Notes: a model not told the origin generated them from the sequence alone. DNA of 64,000 bases from Gordonia sp. ABSL11-1 (GCF_030315685.1 NZ_JASXSI010000025.1:18790-82789), one strand, 5' to 3'; counted from the stretch's first letter, positions 52,777-63,097 are shown. A program made the numbers and translations.

Positions 52777-53113
52777 GCGGGACTTCCTTTCCTGCCGAAG
52801 GATTTCCGGCACGCCGAGCACCAATTCTCTGCGCGGTCTCCCACGTCAGGATGCCGAGTACAGTCACGACTGCGGCTGGAAGGGCGAATGCGATGTAGCT
52901 GCTTGTCGGGACGAAGGCCGCAGCCAGAAACGCCGACATCCCATACAGGAAGACACCGGTTCGCCACCGACCGGTATTGCCGGCGCCCGCCGGGATCACT
53001 GCCATCACAAGGAAACCCCCCAGCACCACGACAACCACCCACCCGGCGCCGGCAATCGCAGCGACGGCGAGGTAGACCGCGCACGCGACGCGGTAGGCCG
53101 CTATCCCCGCCAC
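52718..53113 (-). CDS. Small four-helix membrane protein
   Basis: 131 residues with four hydrophobic segments (AAYRVACAVYLAVAAIAG, WVVVVVLGGFLVMAVIPA, TGVFLYGMSAFLAAAFV, YIAFALPAAVVTVLGIL) and a Pro-rich cytosolic tail. GTG at 53113 overlaps the stop of the EspA-like gene by 13 bp, and its 3' end overlaps the convergent fusion gene by 59 bp. Being last in the EspA/C/D-like operon, it could protect the cell from the preceding protein or anchor it; no family recognised. Confidence 0.6.
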   Translation of the reverse strand: MAGIAAYRVACAVYLAVAAIAGAGWVVVVVLGGFLVMAVIPAGAGNTGRWRTGVFLYGMSAFLAAAFVPTSSYIAFALPAAVVTVLGILTWETAQRIGARRAGNPSAGKEVPLTGPRHPPTDPPPNRFPPR

Positions 53114-54060
53114 TCGTGCGCCTCGTCATAGTCACTCGAGTTCGTCAGAGGCCAGTGTCCCAGCGGAAGGCCTGGATGTGTGGCGAGCTCGGTGTTGATG
53201 GTGGCCGCGGTTGCCGACATCGTCGCGACGTAGTTCGCCAAGCTCCCCACGACACCTCCGATAACCGCGAACGCAGCTTTCCCTGTGGGAACGGTTGTCA
53301 CAGCAGCCGCCAGCAGCCCGGGTGCACCGGCACGCGATCCTGCCGCACAGGCTCCGGCCACCGCCGTCAACCACCCTGCCAATGCGATCCCAGCGCCCGC
53401 GTAACTGATGAGTGCACGATTCGACAGGTCGATCTCACTCGATCGCATCTTCTCGGCACTACTCCCCACACTTGAAGCGGCCGATGCCTGCGCGGTCGCG
53501 GCACGTGTGTACGCACCAGCCCCACGCCCCGTCCAGTAGGAGGAAACCTGGGCCGACTGTGGGATGTTCGCTCCGATGTTGGTCATCGTGGTGCGTATCG
53601 ATTCCCACTCCGCTGCGTGCTGCCGAAGTGTGAACGGCACCGCGACACCCTTGGCCAGAGATTCCAGAGTCGACTTGGCGTTCTCGATCGTGCTCGCCAT
53701 GGAATCGCATGCCGCCGTGACCTCGTCTTCGAGGTTCAGGAATTGTGTCAGGCTCGACGCGTTGATCTCCCGACCCAACTGACGGAGCTTGTCCGGGTAC
53801 GCGATGATCTCGACGACCTTCCGCGCGAAGTCGAGGAGATCCTCGATGTCGATTCCGGCCGCGTCGGTGTCGTCTCCCCGAAAGATCTTGTCCAGGATCT
53901 CCTCGACGGAGGGTATCGACGTGTCGGGGATCGTCGGGGTCGGCGCTTTGGGCAGGGGCAGGTCGAAGACGTCCGGCAGATCGGGAAGTCGAGGGAGGCC
54001 TGGGATGTCCGGTATCTCGGGCAGATTCAGGTCGGGGAGATCGATACCGAACACACTCAC
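53101..54060 (-). CDS. EspA-like WXG-fold protein with glycine/alanine-rich hydrophobic C-terminus
   Basis: 319 residues. The N-terminus is a Pro/Leu/Asp repeat region (LPDLNLPEIPDIPGLPRLPDL). A long helical middle contains SSYWTGRGAGAYTRA, a W-x-G motif. The C-terminal hydrophobic, Gly/Ala-rich part (about 215-295: YAGAGIALAGWLTAVAGACAAG..., AVIGGVVGSLANYVATM) could insert into membranes. The combination with a 93-residue EspC-like partner (GTGA overlap) and a 150-residue EspD-like protein resembles the espACD operon of mycobacteria, whose products are secreted with ESX-1. A membrane-active effector is an alternative. Confidence 0.62.
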   Translation of the reverse strand: MSVFGIDLPDLNLPEIPDIPGLPRLPDLPDVFDLPLPKAPTPTIPDTSIPSVEEILDKIFRGDDTDAAGIDIEDLLDFARKVVEIIAYPDKLRQLGREINASSLTQFLNLEDEVTAACDSMASTIENAKSTLESLAKGVAVPFTLRQHAAEWESIRTTMTNIGANIPQSAQVSSYWTGRGAGAYTRAATAQASAASSVGSSAEKMRSSEIDLSNRALISYAGAGIALAGWLTAVAGACAAGSRAGAPGLLAAAVTTVPTGKAAFAVIGGVVGSLANYVATMSATAATINTELATHPGLPLGHWPLTNSSDYDEAHEWRG

Positions 54061-54338
54061 CAGTGATCCGCCTCTTCGATCAGTTTCGCCGCGTTGGCCA
54101 CCTTGTCGGCGATGTCGTCCATCGCTGTCTCGCCCTCGGAGCAGCGGTCACGCACGAGATCGGACACACCGTTCACTGCACTCTTCAGTGGACTGAAGAT
54201 GCCCAGTTCGGCTCCGTCGAAGCGCAATCCGGCAGCTTGGTCTCCACAGCCGCCGACCGTCGGTGCCGTGGTCGACCAGAACGTCGCGTCTGCTCGGATG
54301 TCGGCCAGGGCTGCAGTGAGTGCAGGATCAGGCGCCAT
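54057..54338 (-). CDS. EspC-like type VII secretion target (93 aa)
   Basis: 93 residues, helix-loop-helix: ALTAALADIRADATFWSTTA, a central GLRFDGAELGIFSPLKSAV and an end helix finishing AAKLIEEADHW. The size and the acidic/aromatic C-terminal pattern resemble EspC/DUF2580 proteins, which use a C-terminal export signal. A Cys pair (GGCGDQ and DRCSEG) is unusual. It overlaps the EspA-like gene by 4 bases and the upstream gene by 11. Confidence 0.6.
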   Translation of the reverse strand: MAPDPALTAALADIRADATFWSTTAPTVGGCGDQAAGLRFDGAELGIFSPLKSAVNGVSDLVRDRCSEGETAMDDIADKVANAAKLIEEADHW

Positions 54339-54780
54339 GACGATGTCCCCCTCGTGTCCGTCTGGTCGCGTCCGCGAGCTGTCGCAGACCGTCGTTCACC
54401 GAGTTCATCAACTCCGCAGGCGTCGCCTTCGCCGCACGTCGAGGATCGAAGCGTGCCCGGTACGGCCCGTACTCGTCGGCCGCGATCTCCACGAGGCGAT
54501 TCGGGCATCTGAAGAGCACGTGCCGCCGCGGCGGAGGGTCATCCGACGTGGCCAGTGCGCGAATTGCCTTGATCCGACCATGCACCAACCACAGGTACGT
54601 CGCCAGGTCGAGCTGATGCACGCCAAGGCGATGCGCCTGCCCGGACAGACTCAGCCGGAGCGGGCGGCCGTGCTCGTCGAAAGTCATCCGCACGCCGGCG
54701 TCGATCGCCCGCGTCAGGTGCGGGACCAGGTGTTCGTCGTGCGCCCTCGTGACCGCGTCCGCGCTTGCCGCACCAACCAC
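54328..54780 (-). CDS. EspD/YbaB-like cytosolic partner of an ESX-associated cluster
   Basis: 150 residues. The C-terminal half (RCPNRLVEIAADEYGPYRARFDPRRA then TPAELMNSVNDGLRQL) recalls the YbaB/EbfC-type folds used by EspD and EspL, chaperone-like proteins of ESX substrates. No signal or membrane segment. GTG at 54780 is one possible start. First gene of the EspD-EspC-EspA-like run; partner function is inferred from order. Confidence 0.5.
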   Translation of the reverse strand: MVGAASADAVTRAHDEHLVPHLTRAIDAGVRMTFDEHGRPLRLSLSGQAHRLGVHQLDLATYLWLVHGRIKAIRALATSDDPPPRRHVLFRCPNRLVEIAADEYGPYRARFDPRRAAKATPAELMNSVNDGLRQLADATRRTRGGHRHGA

Positions 54781-54906
54781 CGCTCCCCCGTCCCGACACG
54801 CCGCGCGTGCGTGTTGCCCGATTTGTCGTTCACCCTATACGCGAGCGGGGACAGCGCCGAAGTCGTCGGCCGATCGAATGAATCTGGTGAATCCGAGCTC
54901 CTCGGT

Positions 54907-54912
54907 TAGGCT
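54907..54912 (+). promoter_or_regulatory. Leaderless-type -10 box of the histidine phosphatase gene
   Basis: TAGGCT followed by exactly seven bases and the GTG at 54920, the same geometry as at 39163 and 50078. Confidence 0.45.
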
Positions 54913-54919
54913 TCCGGGA

Positions 54920-55567
54920 GTGAGCGTCGACAATTCCGAACCCGCACCGGCCATCCCGACCAACCGTCGGGTACTGCTGATCCGCCACGGCCAGACCGAG
55001 TGGTCGCTGACCGACCGCCACACCGGTCGCACCGACATCGACCTCACGCCCCGGGGTGAGGACGACGCCCGCGCATTGGTCGGGATCGAGGACCGTCTCG
55101 GTCTGGTCTCGCCGTTCGTCTTCGCGTCGCCGCGAACGCGCGCCCGGCGTACGGCGCAACTTGCCGGTCTGTCCGTCGATCAGGTCGATGATTGCTTCGC
55201 CGAGTGGGATTACGGCGATTACGAGGGCCTGACCCGAGCACAGATCCACGCCGACGGTGACCCGGACTGGACGATCTGGACCGGGGGCGGACCGCACGCG
55301 GAATCAGTCGAGGACATGGTCCGGCGGGTCGACGGCGCGGTCGACCTCGTCGAGGAACGTCTGGTCGACTCCGATGTGATCATCGTGTCCCACGGGCACT
55401 TCTCCCGATCGTTCGTCTGCCGATTCCTCGGATGGCCGATCGGGCAGGGCGCCGAGATCGACCTCCGTCCGGCGGGAGCCGCATTGCTCATGCAGCTCGG
55501 GCAGGACCGCCGGCTGTGTGCCCTGGTCGGCCCGGAGGGAGCGGCCGCAACGCATCTCGCCGTCTGA
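54920..55567 (+). CDS. Histidine-phosphatase superfamily acid phosphatase (Rv3214/Gpm2-like)
   Basis: 215 residues with the phosphohistidine motif LLIRHGQTEWS, SPRTRARRTAQLAGL, EWDYGDYEGLT and the second His in VSHGHFSRSF. EWDYGDYEGLT and SHGHFSR closely match Rv3214, a phosphoglycerate-mutase-like protein that acts as an acid phosphatase. Cytosolic; substrate broad or unknown. GTG at 54920 is probably leaderless. Lone gene divergent from the Esp-like cluster. Confidence 0.88.
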   Translation: MSVDNSEPAPAIPTNRRVLLIRHGQTEWSLTDRHTGRTDIDLTPRGEDDARALVGIEDRLGLVSPFVFASPRTRARRTAQLAGLSVDQVDDCFAEWDYGDYEGLTRAQIHADGDPDWTIWTGGGPHAESVEDMVRRVDGAVDLVEERLVDSDVIIVSHGHFSRSFVCRFLGWPIGQGAEIDLRPAGAALLMQLGQDRRLCALVGPEGAAATHLAV

Positions 55568-55583
55568 TCGGCGGCGCGTCTCG

Positions 55584-56045
55584 TCAGCGATCGCGGTTGA
55601 GCCACCATGTGCTCGTGGACAATGCGGTGGCGAATGCACACCACGCCGGATAGGCCGACAGCGCCGCGCCGGCACGAGAGTCGACCTGCGCGGTCCGGCG
55701 TGCCAGGTCCACGCTGCTCGCGGTGAGGACCCCCGAGACGATCGATGCCGCACCGAGCCGATGTTGCCCGAAGTAGACCCAGGTCCAGCCCGCGTTGAGC
55801 ACAAGATTGGCGCCGAGTGCGCCGACGTAGGCACGGCGTCGGTCGTCATCACCGCGATCGTGCAGTCCGTCGACGGTCATCGCCGAGGTCACCGCGATAT
55901 CGGCGTACAGCGTCGTCCACGCGACCGGAAGCACCCAGTTCGGCGGCAGGAAGGCGGGTGTGCGCAGCGTCGGGTACCAGCTCTCGACGGCGGGTTTGGT
56001 GACCACGCTCCCGATCACGGCCGCGGCCGCGGCAACGGTGGCCAG
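55584..56045 (-). CDS. TspO/MBR-family tryptophan-rich sensory protein, probable CTG start
   Basis: Five-helix membrane protein of the translocator (TspO) family, which binds porphyrins and responds to stress: SWYPTLRTPAFLPPNWVLPVAWTTLYADIAV, LNAGWTWVYFGQ and a final WCAFATALSTSTWWLN. The nearest ordinary start, GTG at 56018, would remove most of helix 1. In frame above it, ATVAAAAAVIGSVVT is the missing helix, and CTG at 56045 is preceded by GGAGGAG at ideal spacing. I therefore place the start at CTG (153 aa). An upstream ATG is out of frame. Confidence 0.8.
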   Translation of the reverse strand: MATVAAAAAVIGSVVTKPAVESWYPTLRTPAFLPPNWVLPVAWTTLYADIAVTSAMTVDGLHDRGDDDRRRAYVGALGANLVLNAGWTWVYFGQHRLGAASIVSGVLTASSVDLARRTAQVDSRAGAALSAYPAWCAFATALSTSTWWLNRDR

Positions 56046-56085
56046 AGACTCCTCCGATGAGGGTGCCGATACGCATACCGCCGTT

Positions 56086-57015
56086 CTACTCTCCTACCGG
56101 TTCCGCCGGATCGTCCGCACGCTGACGGCGCGCCAGATGCCGGCGCTCGGCCGGGTTCTCGGTCAGCTCCGCCGCGCGCCGGAACGCGGCATCGGCTGCC
56201 GTCACGTCACCGGCCCGCGCCCGCAGGTCTCTGCGTGCCGCGTGCCAGAGGTGATAGTCGGCGAGGCCGTCGATCGCGTCCACCTCGAGAAGGCCACGCT
56301 CCGGCCCCCCGACCATCGACACCGCGATCGCGCGGTTCAACGCGACAACCGGCCCCGGATCGATGCGTTCGAGAATCGGGTACAGACCGACGATCACCGG
56401 CCAGTCGGTGTCGGCGGCGGACGGGGCGCCGACGTGCAGCGCCGCGATGAGGGCCTGGATGCGATAGACACCCACCCCCGGTGGACCGACACCGGCCCGC
56501 AGGACCTCGCGAGCGCGGTCGATCATCGTTGCGTCCCAAGCACTTCGATCCTGGTCGGCCAGCACGATGAGTTCTCCGGTGGCGTCGGTGCGCGCGTCGA
56601 ACCGCGCGCGGTGGAAGACTTCGAGGGCCTCGCCGTCGTGCGGGACGAGTTCGATCAGCTGCTCGGACAGCCGGATCGCCTCGTCGGCCAGGTCGATCCG
56701 GACCAGCGCGGAGGCGGCTCCCCGCGCGAGGTGTCCCTCGTTGAAGATGAGATAGAGCACTCCGAGCAGGCCACCGACGCGTCCGTCGATGTCGGTCGGG
56801 ATCGTCAGCGGGATTCGCGCATCCCGGATCTTGCGTTTCGCGCGCAGGATGCGTTGGGCCAGCGTCTTCTCCGGGACGAGGAACGCGGCGGCGATCTCCG
56901 CGGTCATGAGGCCGCCGACGAGGCGCAGCGTCCGCGACCTGGGCATCGCGATCCAGCGCGGGATGACAACACAACAGCGGCAGCCGGAGGCGCTCGTCGC
57001 CGAGTTCGTTGTCGT
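56086..57015 (-). pseudogene. Remnant of ECF42-type sigma factor, sigma-2 region missing and frameshifted
   Basis: The distal part is intact: LRLVGGLMTAEIAAAFLVPEKTLAQRI, the YLIFNEGH motif, ELIVLADQDRSAWD, YRIQALIAALH, ADTDWPVIVGLY, VVALNRAIAV. These define the ECF42 C-terminal region and tetratricopeptide-like extension. Upstream, ERLRLPLLCCHPALDRDAQVA continues the family sequence but in another frame; restoring two bases near 56932 (expected GCGCTGACG, seen GCGGAC) rejoins them. The sigma-2 DNA-melting domain is absent, and the remnant runs directly into a YciI-like remnant. An uninterrupted frame of 286 codons survives but should not make a working sigma factor. Confidence 0.82.
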
Positions 57016-57059
57016 CGACGATCAGCGGTGATCCTGTGGCCGGGTGGTCGTCGGGGATC

Positions 57060-57293
57060 AGGTCAGGCGCGGCACCGGCCAGTCGGTGCCCGGCCGCGGG
57101 GGCCTGCCCCTGCGTCAGTCGCAGCGTCGTCGCGGACCCGCTCGGGGCCAGGCTCGAGCCGTCGACGAGCAGACCTGCTGCGGCGCAGCGTCTTTCCGTA
57201 ACCTGCCCACGCCGCGTTCATCTCGTCGAATCCCGCGTCACCGGGCTGGGGGAGCACGGACTCGTCCACGGTGATCGTCAGTCGATACTGGAT
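57060..57293 (-). pseudogene. Remnant of a YciI-like protein, start lost and frameshifted
   Basis: Starting at 57293 the minus strand reads QYRLTITVDESVLPQPGD then DEMNAAWAGYGKTLR, breaks frame by one missing base near 57185, and continues GLLVDGSSLAPSGSATTLRL, the YciI/DGPF-type pattern. The codon after a GAGGA site is ATC where ATG is expected (57293), so even the start is mutated. YciI genes typically precede ECF42 sigma genes, matching this order. The C-terminal DGPF part is missing. Confidence 0.72.
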
Positions 57294-57389
57294 GTCAGAT
57301 CCTCGCTCGGATGCCGCTCTCTGGGTGATGACGGCCGATCGGCCTCCACCTGCCCCTATGATGCAGCGCTCACCGCAGATCGACAGCAC

Positions 57390-58388
57390 TCATCGAGGAA
57401 TTCTGACAGAACCTCGTTCGCGGATGTACTGCTCGAGGACATGTGCTGTGGCCCGCTGACCGGCCATCGTCGGGTGGTGGCCGCCCAGCAGCCAGTGCCG
57501 CAACTGGATGCTGTCGGGTCCGTACTGCGGTGCCGCCACCCGAGGGCCCCACTGCCAGGGGTCCGCGCTGCACAGATCGTGACGCTGATTCCACGGCGAA
57601 CCGGGCCGCGCCAGGTCGACGTAGGTCTCTCCCGTCCGGCGCGCGTTGTCGCGCGAGATCGCGTTGATCGTGTCGATGAACCGGTTGAGTTGCGCAACCT
57701 CCCGGTCTGACATGAACCAGCCGCATCTGGCCCGCTGATCCTGCCCGACGCGCGGCACGACCTGCGGTGCCCCGAGAACGAAGACGTCCGCGTCCGGTGC
57801 CCGCCGCTGGACCTCCCGCACGATCCGACGTTCATGGAGGCGTTGCTCCTCGTCGAGAACCCGTACCGAGCGCGCCACCGTCGCGTCGTCGCATTCGCGC
57901 AGTTGCACGCATTCGACGACCTTGATGAACTCCGGATTGCCGATGACCTGCAGGACGACGATGTCGGCGGTCGACGGCAGCCGATCGATCTGCAAACCCT
58001 CGTCGAACTGGACCGTCTCGTCGACGTGGCGGGGTTCGGAGTTCGCACACGTGGCGTTCGTCAGGTCTACGGACAGATCCCGCGCGACGACCTCGACGGC
58101 GGCATGCCGGCTGCGGAAGCAGTAGTTCGCGGGACCCGTCGTTCCCGGTAGATAGGACGTCATGTCGGCGGGGATCGTCTGATGGTTGTCCGCTCCCTGG
58201 CCCGAGATGTACGAGTTGCCCATCGCGAACATCTGCAGCGGCTTCGCCGCATTCGCTCTGGGCGACAACGCATTCGAGGCCATTGCCAGCTGCGCCACGG
58301 CGACAAGCGCGGTGATGACGACGGTGGCGGCCGCGATGACGGCGGTGCGAACGGATGGACGGCCCGGCGGAGTGCGACCCATCGACAT
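57390..58388 (-). CDS. Secreted SGNH/GDSL-like hydrolase
   Basis: 332 residues: an N-terminal membrane segment/signal (about 12-40, VIAAATVVITALVAVAQLA), then an SGNH-like domain. Block I reads FAMGNSYISGQG (Ser in GNS, in place of GDS), a VVLQVIGNPEF block lies mid-chain, and block V is GGHHPTMAGQ, with His but no obvious Asp three residues before. Several Cys (FRSRH after YC, TCAN, ECVQLREC, RCGWF, DLCSAD) suggest disulfides in the exported domain. Family members are esterases or lipases; substrate unknown. ATG at 58388. Confidence 0.75.
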   Translation of the reverse strand: MSMGRTPPGRPSVRTAVIAAATVVITALVAVAQLAMASNALSPRANAAKPLQMFAMGNSYISGQGADNHQTIPADMTSYLPGTTGPANYCFRSRHAAVEVVARDLSVDLTNATCANSEPRHVDETVQFDEGLQIDRLPSTADIVVLQVIGNPEFIKVVECVQLRECDDATVARSVRVLDEEQRLHERRIVREVQRRAPDADVFVLGAPQVVPRVGQDQRARCGWFMSDREVAQLNRFIDTINAISRDNARRTGETYVDLARPGSPWNQRHDLCSADPWQWGPRVAAPQYGPDSIQLRHWLLGGHHPTMAGQRATAHVLEQYIRERGSVRIPR

Positions 58389-58523
58389 TCGAGTGACGTT
58401 ACTTCCGCCCGCGCTGCACCAGCAATGGTCTGTCCGGACGACATCCGTGTCCTGCCGACGTAGCCGAGATCGTCGCCGGTCGACGGATTCCGCTACCTCT
58501 CCGCTCCGTCTCCGCAGCGCGCC

Positions 58524-60561
<2,038 letters not shown>

Positions 60562-60587
<26 letters not shown>

Positions 60588-60879
60588 CGGTGTGCACCCC
60601 ATCCGTGGTGTCCGGTGTGGCCTCGCCATCCGCCACCGAATCTGCGGCACCCGGGTCGGTGCCGTCGTCGAACGCCTGGTCCGGTTCGGGATGGTCGGAG
60701 TCGAAACTCGTCGGCAGCTTCTTGAGCTGGGTGTTCATCGACCGGATCAGCAACGCGGTCCCGACCAGCAGCAAGATGATCACCAGCAGGCCCAGCGGGG
60801 ACGCCTTGCCGAACTCCGGACCTTCGGGTTCCTGCGCGGCCAGCACCTGCAGACCGGCGGCGAGATTCATCGGGTTCAC
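60562..60879 (-). CDS. Small single-span membrane protein (Rv1083-like)
   Basis: 105 residues from GTG at 60879, which overlaps the mca stop by 4 bases. One membrane helix (LGLLVIILLLVGTALLIRSM) and an acidic, Asp/Thr-rich tail. Position between mca and yyaL matches Rv1083. Function unknown; tight coupling to mca may be a transcription matter only. Confidence 0.8.
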
Positions 60880-61778
60880 GGCTCCTCGATTCCGGCGAAC
60901 AGATCGGATTCGGGTATCGACGTCTTCACCCGGGTCTTCGCCAACTCGAACTCCTCGGTCGGCCACAGACGCTGTTGCCACTCGAGTGGCACCGCGAAGA
61001 ACACACCGTTGGGATCGATCTGCGTCGCATGGGCGCGCAAGGCGTCGTCACGCTGCGGGAAGTACTTCGCGCACTCGACCTGCGTGGTCACCCGACCCAT
61101 CAGGTCACCGCGACTCGGATCACGTTCCCACCGTTCGAGCCATTCCTTGAACGGGCTCTCCTGCCCATGGCGCTCGAACTCATCGGAGAACAACACCATC
61201 CGGTCCTTGATGAAACCGTGCGTGTAGTAGAGCTTCGAGACGGTCCATGGTTCACCGGTGCCCGGATACGCGCCGGGGTCACCGGCACGCTCGTACGCGG
61301 CAACCGAGACCTCGTGGTCGCGGATGTGATCGGGATGCGGATAACCACCGTGCTCGTCGTAGGTGATCATCACGTGCGGCCGGAACTCCCGGACCACCCG
61401 GACGAGAGCCTCGACGGCCTCGTCGAGATCAATGGCGGCCAACGACCCCTCCGGAACCGGTGGCGGCGGATCACCCTCGGGAAGCCCCGAGTCGACGAAT
61501 CCCAGCCACACCTGCTCGACGCCGAGCGCCGACGCGGCGTCGGCCATCTCTTCCTTGCGGATCTCGCTCATCCGCTCCTTGACCCCCGGTCGGTCCATCG
61601 CCGGGTTGAGGATGTCGCCACGCTCACCGCCGGTCAGCGTGACCACGAGCACATCATTGCCCTCGGCCGCATACTTGGCCGTCGTCGCCGCGCCCTTGCT
61701 GGACTCGTCGTCCGGGTGAGCATGCACCGCCATCAGACGGAGACCGGCGTGGGGTCCACCAGTGTGAGATTCGGTCAC
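60876..61778 (-). CDS. mca: Mycothiol S-conjugate amidase
   Basis: Cleaves mycothiol S-conjugates into a mercapturic acid and GlcN-inositol, detoxifying electrophiles. 300 residues: the zinc motif AHPDDESSKG near residue 20, RPGVKERMSEIRKEEMADAA, YDEHGGYPHPDH with the third metal His, and a long C-terminal section characteristic of Mca over MshB. GTG at 61778 with AGGAAG upstream. Marks the organism as a mycothiol producer. Confidence 0.95.
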   Translation of the reverse strand: MTESHTGGPHAGLRLMAVHAHPDDESSKGAATTAKYAAEGNDVLVVTLTGGERGDILNPAMDRPGVKERMSEIRKEEMADAASALGVEQVWLGFVDSGLPEGDPPPPVPEGSLAAIDLDEAVEALVRVVREFRPHVMITYDEHGGYPHPDHIRDHEVSVAAYERAGDPGAYPGTGEPWTVSKLYYTHGFIKDRMVLFSDEFERHGQESPFKEWLERWERDPSRGDLMGRVTTQVECAKYFPQRDDALRAHATQIDPNGVFFAVPLEWQQRLWPTEEFELAKTRVKTSIPESDLFAGIEEP

Positions 61779-61826
61779 GCTTCCTCACCTTCGGATCGAT
61801 ACTCCTCCCATGGTAGGTATTGACGC

Positions 61827-62327
61827 GTGAACAGTTCAGACGGGGGCACCGGCGGCGGTGAAGACCAGCCCGCTCGCTCCGCTCCCGGCGCCGGTGACCG
61901 TCCGCACAGCGGACCCCGGGCGACCTATCCCGTCGAGCGGTCGGCGACAAGCCGTCGACGCTGGTTCATCGGCCTGTCCGCGCTCGTTGTCGTGGTCGGC
62001 CTCGGCCTGGCCACGCTCGGCTACAGCAAGTTCGCGAGCCCCGACGTCTCCGGTGAGGCGACGGGGTATCAGATCCTCGACCCCTCGACCGTTGCCGTAC
62101 AGTTCACCGTCACCCGTAACGATCCGTCGCAGGCCGTCGCATGCGTGGTCCGCGGCCGTTCCCTCGATGGCGACGAGAGCGGACGCCGCGAGATCCTCAT
62201 CCCCGGCGGCACGCAGACCCAGATCGGTATGCGCACCGAGGTGATCACCTCCAAGCCGCCGGTGATCGGTGAGGTCTTCGGCTGCACCACCGACGTCCCC
62301 GCCTACCTGACCAGATCGACACCGTGA
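61827..62327 (+). CDS. DUF4307 membrane-anchored protein (Rv1081c-like)
   Basis: 166 residues: a polar Gly/Ser N-terminus, one membrane helix (WFIGLSALVVVVGLGLATLGY) and an extracytoplasmic beta domain (GYQILDPSTVAVQFTVTR, AVACVVRGR, VFGCTTDVP) with two Cys. Position divergent from mca matches Rv1081c. Function unknown. GTG at 61827, perhaps leaderless (TAGGTA seven bases upstream). Its stop overlaps the yhhQ start by 4 bases. Confidence 0.85.
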   Translation: MNSSDGGTGGGEDQPARSAPGAGDRPHSGPRATYPVERSATSRRRWFIGLSALVVVVGLGLATLGYSKFASPDVSGEATGYQILDPSTVAVQFTVTRNDPSQAVACVVRGRSLDGDESGRREILIPGGTQTQIGMRTEVITSKPPVIGEVFGCTTDVPAYLTRSTP

Positions 62328-63097
62328 CCGAGTCGATCCAGCCGTATCCACCGAACCGCCATCGCGCGGTGTTCGCCACCGTCACGACCCCCTTCTACGG
62401 TTATCTGCTGGCGTTCTTCGTCGGGGTGATGCTGATCAGCAACATCACCGGCACCAAGGGTGTCGTCCTGTTCGACGACTGGCTGAACGTCTCGCTCGGC
62501 CCGATCCAGATGAACGGCCTGGTCACCGACGGTGCGTTCTATCTCTTCCCGCTCGCCTACGTCCTCGGCGACGTGATCAGCGAGGTGTACGGCTTCCGCG
62601 CGATGCGCCGCGCCATCCTGTGCGGATTCGTGGTGCTGCTGATCGCGTCGATCTGTTTCTGGCTCACCATCGAACTTCCCGCCGCCGATTTCTACGAAGG
62701 CCAGGAGGCGTTCCGCACCGTCGCCGGCGTCGTGCCCCAGTTCCTGCTCGCCGGTCTCGCCGGATATCTCGCCGGAGAGTTCCTGAATTCGTTCGTCCTC
62801 GTGAAGATGAAGGAGCGGGCCGGCGAACGACATCTCTGGGCCCGACTCCTCGGTTCGACGGTCGTCGGAGAGTTCGCCGACACCCTCGTCTTCTGTTCGA
62901 TTGCAGCGACCGCGCTCGGCATTTCAACCTGGGGTGACTTCATCAATTACACAATGGTCGGATTCGTATGGAAAACGTTGGTGGAGATCATCATCATGCC
63001 GGTGACCTATCTGGTCGTGGGGCGTCTCAAGAAGGCGGAGCCGAGCTACCAGCAGGCACTCCGCGAGGCGCGCGACGAGACATCGGATGTGCTTTAG
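62324..63097 (+). CDS. Queuosine precursor transporter (YhhQ family)
   Basis: 257 residues, six or seven hydrophobic helices, with the family pattern LISNITGTKGVVLF, PLAYVLGDVISEVYGFRAMRRA and the C-terminal LVEIIIMPVTYLVVGRLKK. YhhQ proteins import queuosine precursors (preQ0/preQ1); no tgt or que genes are in this window. GTG at 62324 overlaps the DUF4307 stop by 4 bases. The sequence around 62,890-62,980 is less GC-rich than its surroundings. Confidence 0.88.
   Translation: MTESIQPYPPNRHRAVFATVTTPFYGYLLAFFVGVMLISNITGTKGVVLFDDWLNVSLGPIQMNGLVTDGAFYLFPLAYVLGDVISEVYGFRAMRRAILCGFVVLLIASICFWLTIELPAADFYEGQEAFRTVAGVVPQFLLAGLAGYLAGEFLNSFVLVKMKERAGERHLWARLLGSTVVGEFADTLVFCSIAATALGISTWGDFINYTMVGFVWKTLVEIIIMPVTYLVVGRLKKAEPSYQQALREARDETSDVL

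Noticed and set aside
56086..56946. Surviving 286-codon frame as a functional sigma factor
   Set aside because: It lacks the sigma-2 region and is joined upstream to family sequence in another frame; treated as a pseudogene.
39848..58523. Genomic island with integrase and attachment sites
   Set aside because: No integrase, transposase, tRNA or flanking direct repeat was found at either border.
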